Shown here piece after piece: positions 14,345-22,745 of a DNA stretch of 64,000 nucleotides. The position numbers were made by a program, and so were the translations under genes. Each line of letters opens with the position of its first letter. Within the stretch, counting starts at the first letter, position 1. This DNA is from Gemmatimonadaceae bacterium (GTDB lineage Bacteria > Gemmatimonadota > Gemmatimonadetes > Gemmatimonadales > Gemmatimonadaceae), in contig JAUQWM010000051.1 of NCBI GenBank assembly GCA_030835125.1, forward strand, positions 36,262 through 100,261, written 5' to 3'. The notes under the pieces are model-generated. The model made no database searches and was not told the origin of the DNA. It saw nothing but the letters and a program-made list of their open reading frames with translations.

Positions 14345-15313
14345 TCATGCATCGCCCGTCCCCCGTGTCCCGACTCCCATCTCATCGTCCACCATCATCG
14401 CGACCAAACGACTGAAATCTACTTCAGGTGTCCAGCCGAGTCGCGCCCGGGCGCGGGCGGGATTGGCGAGGCGAAGCGGCGCGTCGCCGCGCCTGACCAG
14501 CGCCGGGTCGCTGCGGACGTGATCCAGCCAGTCGAGGCCGACATGGCGGAACGCCGCCTCGCAGAACTCGGCCACCGAGTGGGCGACGCCGGTGCCGATC
14601 ACGAGGTCCCCGGGTTCGTCCTGGAACATCATCAGCCACATCGCCTGCACGAAGTCGCCGGCGAAACCCCAGTCGCGCCGCACGTCGACGTTCCCGAGCA
14701 GCAGTTCCCGCTCCTCGCCTCGCGCGATGCGCGCGGCGGCGCGCGCGATCTTTCGCGTCACGAAATCCGGTCCCTTCCGCGGACTCTCGTGGTTGAACAG
14801 GATGCCCGTGACCGCATACACGCCGAAGCGCTTCCGCACGTGGGTCACGATCTCCATCGCCTCGAGCTTTGCCTGGCCGTAGGGCGTGGTGGGTGCGTGC
14901 GGCGATGACTCGTCCTGGGCCCGATCCTCCGGCCCGAACACCTCGGCGGATCCCGCGAGGAAGAACCGGGGCGAGGGGAGCTCCTCGGCGATCCACGCGG
15001 CCAGCGCGGCCGTGGGCAGCACGATGGCGGAGCGTGTGCCGGCGGGGTCCTTCCACGACGCCGCAACGCTCGAGGGTGCGGCGAGATGATAAACCTCGTC
15101 CGGCTTCTCACGCCGCGCGAGCTCGACCAGGGCGTCGCCATCGGCCGGGAGCTCGTGCAGTTCGACGCCGAGCAACGCCGTCGCGTAGCGACTGTCGAGG
15201 GCGCGCCGGACATCGCGCGTGGTCCCGATCACGCGGTAGTCGCGGGCACGCAGGAACTCGGCGAGGTAGCTGCCGTCCTGTCCGCTGACCCCGGTGATCA
15301 GCGCGGTCGGCAT
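14345..15313 (-). CDS. gmd: GDP-mannose 4,6-dehydratase family protein
   Basis: 322 residues: MPTALITGVSGQDGSYLAEFL is the classic Gmd start, followed by EVYHLAAPSSVAASW, the catalytic Ser in FFLAGSAEVFG, TPYGQAKLEAM (YxxxK), ILFNHESPRKGPDFVTRKI and GNVDVRRDWGFAGDFV. Gmd makes GDP-4-keto-6-deoxy-mannose for rhamnose, fucose or perosamine. It is a little shorter than many Gmd proteins. No partner reductase is visible, so the final sugar is unknown. The start ATG at 15313 precedes the NAD motif directly. Confidence 0.88.
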   Translation of the reverse strand: MPTALITGVSGQDGSYLAEFLRARDYRVIGTTRDVRRALDSRYATALLGVELHELPADGDALVELARREKPDEVYHLAAPSSVAASWKDPAGTRSAIVLPTAALAAWIAEELPSPRFFLAGSAEVFGPEDRAQDESSPHAPTTPYGQAKLEAMEIVTHVRKRFGVYAVTGILFNHESPRKGPDFVTRKIARAAARIARGEERELLLGNVDVRRDWGFAGDFVQAMWLMMFQDEPGDLVIGTGVAHSVAEFCEAAFRHVGLDWLDHVRSDPALVRRGDAPLRLANPARARARLGWTPEVDFSRLVAMMVDDEMGVGTRGTGDA

Positions 15314-15351
15314 TGGCCTCCCCGCCGGTCCGTCGGCGCCGGGAGAAAGAA

Positions 15352-15378
15352 AAGGGGAGCGCTGGCGGCGCTCCCCTT
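15352..15378 (-). terminator. Intrinsic terminator after rpmB
   Basis: Perfect 11-bp arms AAGGGGAGCGC / GCGCTCCCCTT around a 5-nt loop, followed on the minus strand by a T-rich tail (TTCTTTCTCC). It lies 29 bp past the rpmB stop and ends the ribosomal operon just before gmd. Confidence 0.85.
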
Positions 15379-15407
15379 GATCTTCGGCACCATTGCCCGG
15401 TGTTCGG

Positions 15408-15626
15408 TCACGCCACCCGGGGAGCGCGCGGCGCGCGCTGGATCTTGCCGGCGCCGAGGCACCGCGTGCAGACGCGAACCTTGGTGATCTTGCCGTCGAC
15501 CAGGATGCGCGCGGTCTGGAGGTTGGGCCTCCAGGTGCGGCGGGTGCGGTTGTTGGCGTGCGAGACATTGTTGCCGTAGGCGACGCCCTTCTCACAGACG
15601 TAGCAGCGGCTGCGATTGATGGCCAT
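15408..15626 (-). CDS. rpmB: 50S ribosomal protein L28, zinc-binding form
   Basis: 72 residues: MAINRSRCYVCEKGVAYGNNVSHANN, then RTRRTWRPNLQ and KVRVCTRCLGAGKI. The two CxxC pairs make this the zinc-binding (C+) paralogue type. It follows rplQ by 2 bp and ends before a strong terminator, so it is the last gene of the alpha-operon transcript, an unusual place for rpmB, which in many bacteria sits with rpmG. Confidence 0.95.
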   Translation of the reverse strand: MAINRSRCYVCEKGVAYGNNVSHANNRTRRTWRPNLQTARILVDGKITKVRVCTRCLGAGKIQRAPRAPRVA

Positions 15627-15628
15627 GG

Positions 15629-15985
15629 TCAGCTCTCCACCAGTTCGATGCGCGCCATCTCCGCCCCGTCACCCTTGCGGTGCCCGATCTTGAGGATGCG
15701 CGTGTAGCCGCCGGCCCGCTTCTGGAACTTCGGGCCGACCTCGGCGAAGAGCTTGTCGGCGATGGCACGCTGCTGCACGTGCCGCAGCGCCTGGCGGCGG
15801 TCGTGGAGGGTGCCGCTGCGGGCGCGGGTGATGAGCTTCTCGACGAAGGGACGGAGTTCCTTGGCCTTGGCCTCGGTGGTCTCGATCGCCCCGTGCTGGA
15901 TGAGGGACATGGCCAGCCCGCGCATCAGCGCGAGCTTCTGCTCGCCGGTGCGCCGAAGCTGCCGTCCCGCCTTGCGGTGCCGCAT
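15629..15985 (-). CDS. rplQ: 50S ribosomal protein L17
   Basis: 118 residues: MRHRKAGRQLRRTGEQKLALMRGLAMSLI is the L17 N-terminus and the following TTEAKAKELRPFVEKLITRA is equally conserved. The start codon overlaps the rpoA stop, giving coupling as in most bacteria. Normal length. Confidence 0.97.
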   Translation of the reverse strand: MRHRKAGRQLRRTGEQKLALMRGLAMSLIQHGAIETTEAKAKELRPFVEKLITRARSGTLHDRRQALRHVQQRAIADKLFAEVGPKFQKRAGGYTRILKIGHRKGDGAEMARIELVES

Positions 15986-17067
15986 TACTCCAGGTCCTCC
16001 ATGGGCTCGTCATCGGGCGCATTCGCGGCGGCCTGGCTGGGCGCGGTCCCCCAATCGAGGATCTTCACGCCTTCGCCGTTCTCCTCGTAGCGCATGCCGA
16101 AGTTGAGCCCTTCGCTTTCGAGCAGGTGGGCGATTTCCTGCAGCGACTTCTTGCCGAAGTTCTTGACCTGCAGGATCTGGTTTTCGGTCTGCCGCACGAG
16201 GTCGCCCAGCGTGCGGATGTTCGAGTTCTTGAGCGAGTTCACCGACCGGACCGAGAGGTCGAGGTCGTCGATGAGCGTCTTGAGGCGCTGGGCGAGCTTG
16301 GCGGCGTCGCCGGTCTGGGCCTCGCCACCCGGGGTCACGGTGGCCGACGCGCTGGACCCGAAGCCGGCGAAGTACTGGAAGTGCGTCTGCGCGAGCGCGG
16401 CGGCGTAGCTCACCGCTTCCTCGGGCGAGATGGTGCCGTTGGTCTCGACCGTCAGCGTGAGGCGGTCGTAGTCGGTGCGCTGGCCGACGCGCGTTTCCGC
16501 CACCAGGAAGTTTGCCCGGCGGACGGGATTGTAGAGCGCATCGATCTTGACCAGGTCGACGGGCAGGCCGCGATCGGCGACGTGCTGGTCGGCCTCGAGA
16601 TAGCCGCGGCCCTTGTTCACGTACAGCTCGACGCTGACGTCGCGGTCGTCCTGGAGCGTGAACAGGTGGTGGCGCGGGTCGATGACGCGGACGTTGGCGT
16701 TCGACTCGATGTGGCCGGCCGTGACCGGGCCCGCCGTCGAGCGCGAGATGCGCAACACGACGTCCTCGGTGTCGTCGGCCAGCGCGAGGACGAGCGTCTT
16801 GAGGTTGCCGATGATCAGGTGCACGTCCTCGACGACGCCGGCGACGGTCTGGTGTTCGTGCACCACCCCGTCGATGCGGAAGCCCCAGACCGCGCTGCCG
16901 CGGAGGGAGGACAGCAGCATGCGGCGGATCGCGTTGCCGAGGGTGTGGCCGTAGCCACGCTCCAGGGGCTGGACGCGGAACTCCGCGATGTTGGCGTTAT
17001 CCTCGCGGCGGTGAACTTCGACCAGCTGCGGAAGGATGAGGCCCTTGAGATCGATTGCCTTGCTCAT
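15985..17067 (-). CDS. rpoA: DNA-directed RNA polymerase subunit alpha
   Basis: 360 residues. The N-terminal assembly domain shows PLERGYGHTLGNAIRRMLLSS; the C-terminal domain shows SVRSVNSLKNSNIRTLGDLV and the helix-hairpin-helix stretch KNFGKKSLQEIAHLLES used to contact UP elements and activators. An acidic, Ala/Pro-rich tail of about 25 residues follows. A 7-bp repeat array that can fold back on itself lies in the 175-bp gap before it, so its expression may not simply follow rpsD. Confidence 0.97.
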   Translation of the reverse strand: MSKAIDLKGLILPQLVEVHRREDNANIAEFRVQPLERGYGHTLGNAIRRMLLSSLRGSAVWGFRIDGVVHEHQTVAGVVEDVHLIIGNLKTLVLALADDTEDVVLRISRSTAGPVTAGHIESNANVRVIDPRHHLFTLQDDRDVSVELYVNKGRGYLEADQHVADRGLPVDLVKIDALYNPVRRANFLVAETRVGQRTDYDRLTLTVETNGTISPEEAVSYAAALAQTHFQYFAGFGSSASATVTPGGEAQTGDAAKLAQRLKTLIDDLDLSVRSVNSLKNSNIRTLGDLVRQTENQILQVKNFGKKSLQEIAHLLESEGLNFGMRYEENGEGVKILDWGTAPSQAAANAPDDEPMEDLE

Positions 17068-17183
17068 GTACGCGTTGTCCTGTCGTGGTCATGCCGGGCC
17101 ATCGGCCTCGGCAACGCCCCACCCCGCCCCTGGCGCGCGGTGGGTTCGTGAGGGATCCAGGGTCCCTGACGCTGCAAACTGCA

Positions 17184-17244
17184 AGTTGGGAGTTGAGCGT
17201 TGAGAGTTGCGAGACTCCCAACTCCCAACTTTCAACTCTCAACT
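17184..17244. repeat. Heptamer array A, palindromic, between rpsD and rpoA
   Basis: Four degenerate units of AGTTGGG/AGTTGAG are followed by about four units of the complementary form (ACTCCCA, ACTCTCA), so the whole array can form a long imperfect hairpin. It reaches into the rpsD stop codon. Confidence 0.9.
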
Positions 17245-17875
17245 ACTTCGAATAGAGCTCCACCACCAGCTGTTCCTGCGCCGCGATCGGGATATTCGGC
17301 CGCGTGGGCCGCTCCAGCATCCGGCCGCTGAACGTGCCGCGATCGACGGCGAGCCACGACGGCGAGGCGCCGCGCGATGCATGCTCCATCGACTGCACCA
17401 CGAAGACGTTCTCGCGCGAACCCGTGTGGACCCGGATCTCCTGGCCCGGCAGGACCACGAAGCTCGGGATGTCCACCGTGCGGCCGTTGACCTCGATGTG
17501 CCGGTGGCGCACCAGCTGGCGCGCCGCCTTGCGGCTGGAGGCGAAGCCGAGGCGATAGACCATGTTGTCCAGCCGGCTCTCGAGGGCCGCCAGCAGGTTG
17601 TGGCCCGTGATGCCCGGGAGCGTGGAGACGTGCTCGAACGTGTTGCGGAACTGCTTCTCCGACACGCCGTAGATCCGCTTGATCTTCTGCTTCTCGCGCA
17701 GCTGCTTGGCGTATTCGGACGCCTTGCGCCGGCGCGCGGTGGCCTGGCCGTGCTGCCCAGGCGCATAGGGACGACGCTCCACCGGGCACTTCTCGGTGAA
17801 GCACTTGGTGCCCTTCAGGAACAGCTTGGTCCCTTCACGACGGCACTGGCGGCAGCTCGAACCCGTGTAGCGCAT
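17243..17875 (-). CDS. rpsD: 30S ribosomal protein S4
   Basis: 210 residues: MRYTGSSCRQCRREGTKLFL with a four-cysteine N-terminal zinc motif (CRQC, then CFTEKC), RRPYAPGQHG, LREKQKIKRIYG and the S4 RNA-binding domain (LESRLDNMVYRLGFA, ARQLVRHRHIEVNG). S4 organises the 16S 5' domain and in many bacteria represses its own operon. The last codon and stop merge into the heptamer array. Confidence 0.97.
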   Translation of the reverse strand: MRYTGSSCRQCRREGTKLFLKGTKCFTEKCPVERRPYAPGQHGQATARRRKASEYAKQLREKQKIKRIYGVSEKQFRNTFEHVSTLPGITGHNLLAALESRLDNMVYRLGFASSRKAARQLVRHRHIEVNGRTVDIPSFVVLPGQEIRVHTGSRENVFVVQSMEHASRGASPSWLAVDRGTFSGRMLERPTRPNIPIAAQEQLVVELYSK

Positions 17876-17878
17876 CGG

Positions 17879-18256
17879 TCAGACTCTCCGGCGCTTGGGG
17901 GGACGGCAGCCGTTGTGCGGAATCGGCGTGACGTCCTTGATCGACTTGACCTGCAGCCCGGCGGACGCCAGCGCCTGGATGGCGGACTCACGACCGCTGC
18001 CGGGCCCCTGCACTCGCACGTGGACGCGACGGACGCCGACGGAGAGCGCCTCGCGTGCCGCCTGCTCGGCCGCCACGGTGGCGGCGAAGGGCGTCGACTT
18101 CTTGGAGCCCTTGAAGCCGGCCTTGCCGGCCGATCCCCACGCGACGGTGTTCCCGCCCATGTCGGTGATGGTGATCGTCGTGTTGTTGAACGTGGCCGCG
18201 ATATGCGCCACGCCCTCGGACTCGATCACGCGCTTGGTCTTCTTTCCAGTAGCCAT
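17879..18256 (-). CDS. rpsK: 30S ribosomal protein S11
   Basis: 125 residues: [40 protein letters not shown] and the C-terminal [15 protein letters not shown] are invariant S11 features. Normal length. Three base pairs separate it from rpsD. A purine-rich heptamer array lies just upstream, between it and rpsM. Confidence 0.97.
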   Translation of the reverse strand: MATGKKTKRVIESEGVAHIAATFNNTTITITDMGGNTVAWGSAGKAGFKGSKKSTPFAATVAAEQAAREALSVGVRRVHVRVQGPGSGRESAIQALASAGLQVKSIKDVTPIPHNGCRPPKRRRV

Positions 18257-18263
18257 TGAAACG

Positions 18264-18291
18264 AGATGGGAGATGGGAGAGGGGAGATGGG
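18264..18291. repeat. Heptamer array B (AGATGGG family)
   Basis: Four units, AGATGGG twice, AGAGGGG, AGATGGG, in the 66-bp gap between rpsM and rpsK, starting 7 bp upstream of the rpsK start codon. Confidence 0.85.
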
Positions 18292-18322
18292 GAGTGAACC
18301 GCCCCGGCCTCCTCGCCCCTGA

Positions 18323-18700
18323 TTACTTCGTCACTTTCTTCTTGCCGGCGATCGCGCGGCGCGGACCCTTCTTCGTGCGCGCGTTCGTGTGCGTGCGCTG
18401 GCCGCGGACCGGCAGGCCCCGGCGATGCCGGATCCCCCGATAGGACCCGATGTCCATCAATCGCTTGATGTTCATCGCGACCTCGGTGCGCAGCGCGCCC
18501 TCGACGCGGTAGTCCTTCTCGATCGCCTGGCGCAGCTTGTTCACGTCCGCGTCCGTCAGGTCGCGCACGCGAAGCGCGGCGCTCACGCCGGTCTTCTCGA
18601 GGATTTCGCGCGCGGTCGTCCGCCCCACGCCGAAGATGTACGTCAGTCCGATCTCGACCTTCTTGTCGCGAGGGAGATCGACGCCAGCAATACGAGCCAT
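18323..18700 (-). CDS. rpsM: 30S ribosomal protein S13
   Basis: 125 residues: [30 protein letters not shown], then [30 protein letters not shown] C-terminus (seen here as [10 protein letters not shown]). Standard length and position at the head of the alpha operon, 1 bp from the rpmJ stop. Confidence 0.97.
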   Translation of the reverse strand: MARIAGVDLPRDKKVEIGLTYIFGVGRTTAREILEKTGVSAALRVRDLTDADVNKLRQAIEKDYRVEGALRTEVAMNIKRLMDIGSYRGIRHRRGLPVRGQRTHTNARTKKGPRRAIAGKKKVTK

Positions 18701-18701
18701 G

Positions 18702-18818
18702 TCAGCCTTGTCGCTGCTTGTGCTTGGGGTTTCGCTTGCAAATGATGCGTGTCACGCCGTTGCGCTTCACCACGACGCAGTGTTCGCAAATGGGCTGCAC
18801 GCTCGTCCGGACCTTCAC
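18702..18818 (-). CDS. rpmJ: 50S ribosomal protein L36
   Basis: A 38-residue gene read from the sequence with a GTG start: [20 protein letters not shown], then [18 protein letters not shown]. The C-x2-C and later C plus H give the zinc-knuckle form of L36. It ends 1 bp before rpsM and begins the visible alpha operon. A GGAGA run lies upstream of the GTG. Confidence 0.95.
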   Translation of the reverse strand: MKVRTSVQPICEHCVVVKRNGVTRIICKRNPKHKQRQG

Positions 18819-18868
18819 CGTCGTCTCCGTTGCTGTCTGGCGGTTAAATCGGCCAAGACGCTGAAAAT

Positions 18869-18886
18869 AGGCGCCTTAGGGCGCCT
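18869..18886 (-). terminator. Intrinsic terminator after pyrF
   Basis: Perfect 7-bp arms AGGCGCC / GGCGCCT around a 4-nt loop, followed on the minus strand by ATTTTC. It sits between the pyrF stop and the rpmJ start, separating the pyrimidine gene from the ribosomal operon. Confidence 0.7.
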
Positions 18887-18919
18887 GTGCAAGGGACGAT
18901 GTTGCGTTGCGAAAACGGG

Positions 18920-19621
18920 TTAGACCCCGGACGCGGAAAGCTCGTCCAGCACCCGCCGCATCGCCAGTCGAGGCTCGCCTCCCGCCGTCACGGTACGACC
19001 CAGGATGATGTACGTCGCACCAGCCTCGGCGGCCGCGCGAGGGGTCACGATCCGGCTCTGGTCGCCCGCGGAATCACCAGCCAGCCGGATCCCGGGAACG
19101 AGGGTCCCGAAGTCGGGACCGAACTCGCGCCGGATCCGGCCAGCCTCCTGCCCCGAGCAGACGACCCCGTAGGCACCCGAAGACCTGGCCAGTTCGGCCA
19201 ACCGCATAACCTCGTCTGCGACAACGACCTCGCGGCCGATCGCTTCTGACGCCGTGCTCGCGTCCATCGACGTCAGGATCGTGACCGCGAGGACCCGGCA
19301 GGTCGACCCTGCCCCTTCGACCGCCGCCTCGATCATCGCCCGTCCGCCGAGCGCGTGGACCGTGATGAGCGATGCCCCGCCGGTAGACGCCGATCTCGCG
19401 GCTGCCCGGACGGTGTTGGGGATGTCGTGGAACTTGAGGTCGAGGAAGACCTGCTTCCCCTCGCCCCGTACCGCGTCCACCACCGACGGGCCGGCCGAGG
19501 TAAAGAGTTCACTGCCGACCTTGTAGAAGCCGCACGAGTCGCCCAGCTCGCCGATCATCGACATCGCGCGTGCGGTGTCGGGCACATCGAGCGCAACGAT
19601 CGGGATTGGACCGTGGTTCAT
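18920..19621 (-). CDS. pyrF: Orotidine-5'-phosphate decarboxylase
   Basis: 233 residues from the ATG at 19621 (MNHGPIPIVALDVPD). The catalytic LDLKFHDIPNTV (D-x-K-x-x-D), VHALGGRAMI and LGRTVTAGGEP phosphate-binding loop are clear, so it makes UMP from OMP. The frame is open 30 bp upstream, but the chosen start is matched by a second, broken copy of the same 5' end next to pyrD (25741-25982). The gene is intact and probably now has its own promoter. Confidence 0.95.
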   Translation of the reverse strand: MNHGPIPIVALDVPDTARAMSMIGELGDSCGFYKVGSELFTSAGPSVVDAVRGEGKQVFLDLKFHDIPNTVRAAARSASTGGASLITVHALGGRAMIEAAVEGAGSTCRVLAVTILTSMDASTASEAIGREVVVADEVMRLAELARSSGAYGVVCSGQEAGRIRREFGPDFGTLVPGIRLAGDSAGDQSRIVTPRAAAEAGATYIILGRTVTAGGEPRLAMRRVLDELSASGV

Positions 19622-19651
19622 TCGAATCCGTGAAATGGGGTGATCTGCCAA

Positions 19652-19970
19652 GGGTGCGGAGTCACGCGAAACCTACGGGGTGGAAAGGGGATTGCAGTGC
19701 CGGCTCGTTTCCTCGGGAGCACCCCGCGAGGCGTTGAAAGAACGCAAGACCGCGATTGAGGCGTAGCGCCGCTGATTGATCCCAATCCGCAAGACCAGGC
19801 CGGCGGTACCGTCTCCGGAACACAGCACCTGCTCGTGATTGACCGCGGATCCGCACAAAGACAATCAGGTCCGGTTTCGCGGAAGCACGCACCTCATTCG
19901 AGTCGCGTGATCCCGGGGGCGAAATGCCATGTCGGATTCGACGCGAATCCATCGCCAGAGATCAGCGCAC
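19652..19970. other. Spacer upstream of pyrF, no gene recognised
   Basis: About 320 bp of lower G+C than its surroundings. No reading frame here resembles a known protein. A perfect 7-bp inverted repeat, GGATTCG / CGAATCC with a 3-nt loop at 19934-19950, lies just past the stop of the broken lipoprotein gene and may be its old terminator. The pyrF promoter must be in this stretch, but no convincing boxes were found. Confidence 0.5.
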
Positions 19971-20161
19971 TCAGTCTTCAGGTACCGGGTACGTGGCTGT
20001 CAGGACCTCACCTCCGGCAGTTTCGTAACGGACTCTTACCCAACCACCATGAGACCGCGATGGAATCCAGTCCAGGTGAGGCCGAGAAGGAATACCGGAG
20101 GTATGCCCTCAGCCGCCAGGGTGGGCACGGCGGCGGCGGGAGCGCGTCGCTCAAGGCGCAC
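19971..20161 (-). pseudogene. 3' part of lipoprotein gene 1, cut off by the IS21 element
   Basis: Read on the minus strand it gives CALSDALPPPPCPPWRLRAY, LRYSFSASPGLDSIAVS and, after a one-base frame change, GGWVRVRYETAGGEVLTATY then PVPED and stop. This matches the C-terminus of the intact paralogue at 24490 (CVASDDVPPPACPPWRLRA..., GGWVRVSYADEGGE...). The missing first part is on the other side of the IS at 21640-22264. So one gene was split by insertion and has since gained a frameshift. Confidence 0.8.
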
Positions 20162-20163
20162 TG

Positions 20164-21060
20164 TCAACACCGGCTGAAAATGGGACACTTTCCACCGGGT
20201 GAAAATGGGACAGTCGGGGGGGGAGCCCTCAGGGCGCCGTGACCTCCCGGTCGTGCTGTTGTTTCCGATCGGGGGGTGCACCTGAGACGTGGATCGACGG
20301 GCCAGGTCAGCATGCTGCCGGAGTCGGTAGCTGTTCCGCGGATGTTCACGATGTGGCAGTGATGCACGAGCCGGTCGATCAGCGCCGCGGCCATGACGTC
20401 ATCGCCGAAGATCTCCCCCCAGGCCTCGAAGCCCTTGTTCGAGGTGAGGATCGTCGAGGCGGATTCGTAGCGCCGGCTGAGGAGCTGGAAGAAGAGCATC
20501 GCCCCGGTCCGCGTGATCGGCAGGTAGCCGATCTCGTCGATCACCATCAAGCTCGGGAAGACGAGCGTGCGGAGGCGGTGGGTGAGACGCCCCGCGCTCT
20601 GGGCGTCCTCGAGGGAGTGGAGGAGGTCGGCGAGGGTCGTGAAGTACACGCGCCGGCCCCGTTCCGCGGCGGCGACGGCGAGACTGAGCGCCAGGTGGGT
20701 CTTGCCGACGCCCGGGGGGCCCAGGAGCACCACGTTCTCCTTGCGCTCGATGAAGCCGAGCGTGTGGAGGCTCTCGATCTGCTCCCGCTTGACGCTGGGC
20801 TGGAAGCTGAAGTCGAAGTCGGCGAGCGTCTTCACAGCGGGCAGGCGCGCCGAGCGCATCGCCGTCTGGAGGCGCCGGGCATTTAGCAGCTGGATGTGCG
20901 CGTTCAGCAGATGGTCGATGGCCTGCGGTCCCGCGAGGTCACCGGCATCGCAGCGCCGCAGGATGTCGTCGAGGGCTTCGAGCGCCCCCGGCATCTTGAG
21001 ATCGGCGAGTTGCGTGCGCAGCCGTTCGCGGAGCGAGGCACTGGTCGCGGTGCGTTTCAT
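20164..21060 (-). pseudogene. istB: IS21 helper ATPase IstB, frameshifted C-terminus
   Basis: AAA+ transposition helper: Walker A LLGPPGVGKTHLALSLAVAA, Walker B SLMVIDEIGYLPITR, ILTSNKGFEAWGEIFGDDVM and VHHCHIVNIRG are all IstB. At about 20333 one base is missing: the usual family tail (N)SYRLRQHADLAR is found in the next frame, while the open frame runs on for some 50 meaningless residues through the IS terminal repeats to 20164. Start ATG at 21060 overlaps the istA stop by 4 bp, as in IS21. Confidence 0.85.
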
Positions 21061-21638
21061 GGCTCCCCTCCCGCCGCGGTGAGCTGGGCGTACGCGGCGA
21101 GGCTGCGGCGCTCCACGGGCACCACCGGCACGACGGCCGCGCGGGCCGCGGCGCCAGGCTGCGTCGGGGGCAGGACGAGGGACCGATAGGGGCGCGCGGC
21201 CAGCGGCTGCAGCGCGTGCTGTTCGTCCGCCCGGAAGCGCTCGATTGGCGGCACATGGGTGGTCCCATGATCCCGCGGATTCGCCACGGTGGTCAGCCAG
21301 TCGAGGACCTGCGCATTCAGGTCCGCGTCGGACAGAAACGTGCGGCCGTAGAGGAAGTTCTCGCGGAGATAGCGGATCGGACGCTCGACTTTGCCCTTCG
21401 TCTTGGCTCGATACGGCCGACACACGCGCACCCGGAAATGATGATGCCGGGCGAAGCGGAGGAATTCGAGATTCTGTCGCAGGCCACCGCCGCCGAGGCG
21501 CTCGTCGCGCGTGACGACCGACCGCATCTGGTCAAACAGGACTTCGTGCGGCACCCCACCCCACGCGGTGAAGCAGGTCTCGAGTCCCAGCATCAGCGTC
21601 CGGAGATCCTGTCGGGGATAGAACTGGACACGCACCAC
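21057..21638 (-). pseudogene. istA: IS21 transposase IstA, C-terminal remnant
   Basis: About 193 residues remain: QFYPRQDLRTLMLGLETCF, AWGGVPHEVLFDQMRSVVT, YRAKTKGKVERPIRYLREN and FLYGRTF belong to the second half of the integrase core. The helix-turn-helix and the first catalytic Asp region, which would lie upstream, are gone, replaced by lipoprotein-gene sequence from about 21645. The element cannot transpose by itself. Confidence 0.8.
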
Positions 21639-21639
21639 G

Positions 21640-22264
21640 GAATCGCCGACGAGTGATCGGCGCCGAGGGTCTCTGGCTGCAGAACGAGTCGTCTCAATGC
21701 TTCGCGGGTCGCGGCTCGCCCAGGGGGAACAAGAATCGAGTATTGAGCGCGCGCACCCGGAAAGGGCCCATCCTGCGGAAGCGGCTTGGGCAACACCGTT
21801 CGTTCAGAGAAGGACCCGTGCACAAGAGTCGCCAACGAAGCCACTCGACTGTCGGACAAGACCGCGGTCGTTACGAGGACCACTCTGTCGCACTGGTACC
21901 ATTCGTAGTTACGGGGATAGCTGGCGCTCCCAGTGACTTCCGTCAGGCAGGAGACCGGCATCATAAGCACGGTGTCGCGCGCGCGGCGACTCGTCTCGAC
22001 GACGAGGACTGACGGTCTCCATTCGAGACCGAACGATGAGTCGGGTACGTCGACCGTCACGTACAGCATGGACGAATCCGGATCTGACGCATGCACGATG
22101 CGAGGCGCCCCCAGCGCGATCGCCTGGCGACGCGTGGAAGCCACGATCGCCGGCAACGTATCCGGACCGGTGGCCGACCGGCACGTCAGGAGGACCAGGG
22201 CGACAGAACCTAACGACTTCCGCGAGTGGCGCACGCTGGGGTCTGGAAGCGGGTTCACTCCCAA
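21640..22264 (-). pseudogene. 5' part of lipoprotein gene 1, truncated by IS21
   Basis: About 205 residues: a lipoprotein signal (SLGSVALVLLTCRSATGPD) and APRIVHASDPDSSMLYVTVD, VPDSSFGLEWRPSVLVVE, YEWYQCDRVVLVTTAVLSDS, GPFPGARAQYSILVPPGR, then homology stops after LVLQPETLGADHS. It is closely similar throughout to the intact paralogue at 24490. The frame starts at a TTG (22264) or the GTG two codons later. The C-terminus lies beyond the IS at 19971-20161. No known family recognised. Confidence 0.8.
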
Positions 22265-22409
22265 CGTATCAGGGCGCCCGGGACAGGCAAGATGGGCAAC
22301 CCACGCGATTCAGGGTGCGTCGCGGCGGCCGTGCCGATTGACGTCAATCCCGCCGTCGTCCGGCGTCGCTACGGCCCTTCCAGCGCCCCGTCAACGTCGA
22401 CACCTGCGT

Positions 22410-22562
22410 GTCACTACCCCCCGCACCTCGCACCACGACGCCAGGTCGCGCGGGAGGCGCGGCGGCAGGCGCGGTCCCGCATCACCCCCCTTCCCGATCG
22501 AGAACGCCGTCGCCCCAGCCATCAGGTATTGAAGCGCATCGGTGGCACTCGCGATGCCCCCC
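22410..22562 (-). pseudogene. Remnant of the 3' end of pyrD
   Basis: About 150 bp are very similar to the last part of pyrD at 26020-26170, for example the shared CCGCACCTCGCACCACGACG, the run GCCATCAGGTA and CACTCGCGATGCCCCCCA. Several single-base changes and small indels break the frame, so it is dead. Similarity ends abruptly on both sides. Confidence 0.85.
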
Positions 22563-22745
22563 ATCCACCTCGGTTCAGCTTATCCGATACGACGACGGGA
22601 ATCGGCCTTGCAATCCCCATGTCGGCGAATTCAGTCGCTTGCGGAGCATCTCGGCGCCACGCCGAGGCGCGTATCGATGACCGAGAGGTCACGCGACATG
22701 ACTCCTACTGGACCGCTCAGAAGCCTTGTCGAACACGTGACACGT
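22563..22745. other. Spacer between the subtilase stop and the pyrD remnant
   Basis: 183 bp with no recognisable gene, repeat or terminator hairpin. Confidence 0.5.

Larger units (their letters stand above)
20162..21645 (-). mobile_element. Decayed IS21-family insertion sequence
   Basis: The outer end at 20162 begins TGTCAACACCGGC and contains two direct copies of TGAAAATGGGACA (20175-20187 and 20200-20212), the multiple-repeat terminus known for IS21 elements. istB is frameshifted at its 3' end and istA lacks its first half, so the left end is lost; the boundary near 21645 is approximate. It interrupts a lipoprotein gene whose two halves flank it. No target duplication can be read because one end is missing. 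Confidence 0.85.

Noticed and set aside
19662..19952. 96-codon minus-strand frame upstream of pyrF
   Set aside because: No motif, poor codon pattern and no homology to the neighbouring paralogues; left as spacer.
20036..20281. 81-codon minus-strand frame at the IS21 end
   Set aside because: It joins the shifted istB tail, IS terminal repeats and part of the broken lipoprotein; not one gene.
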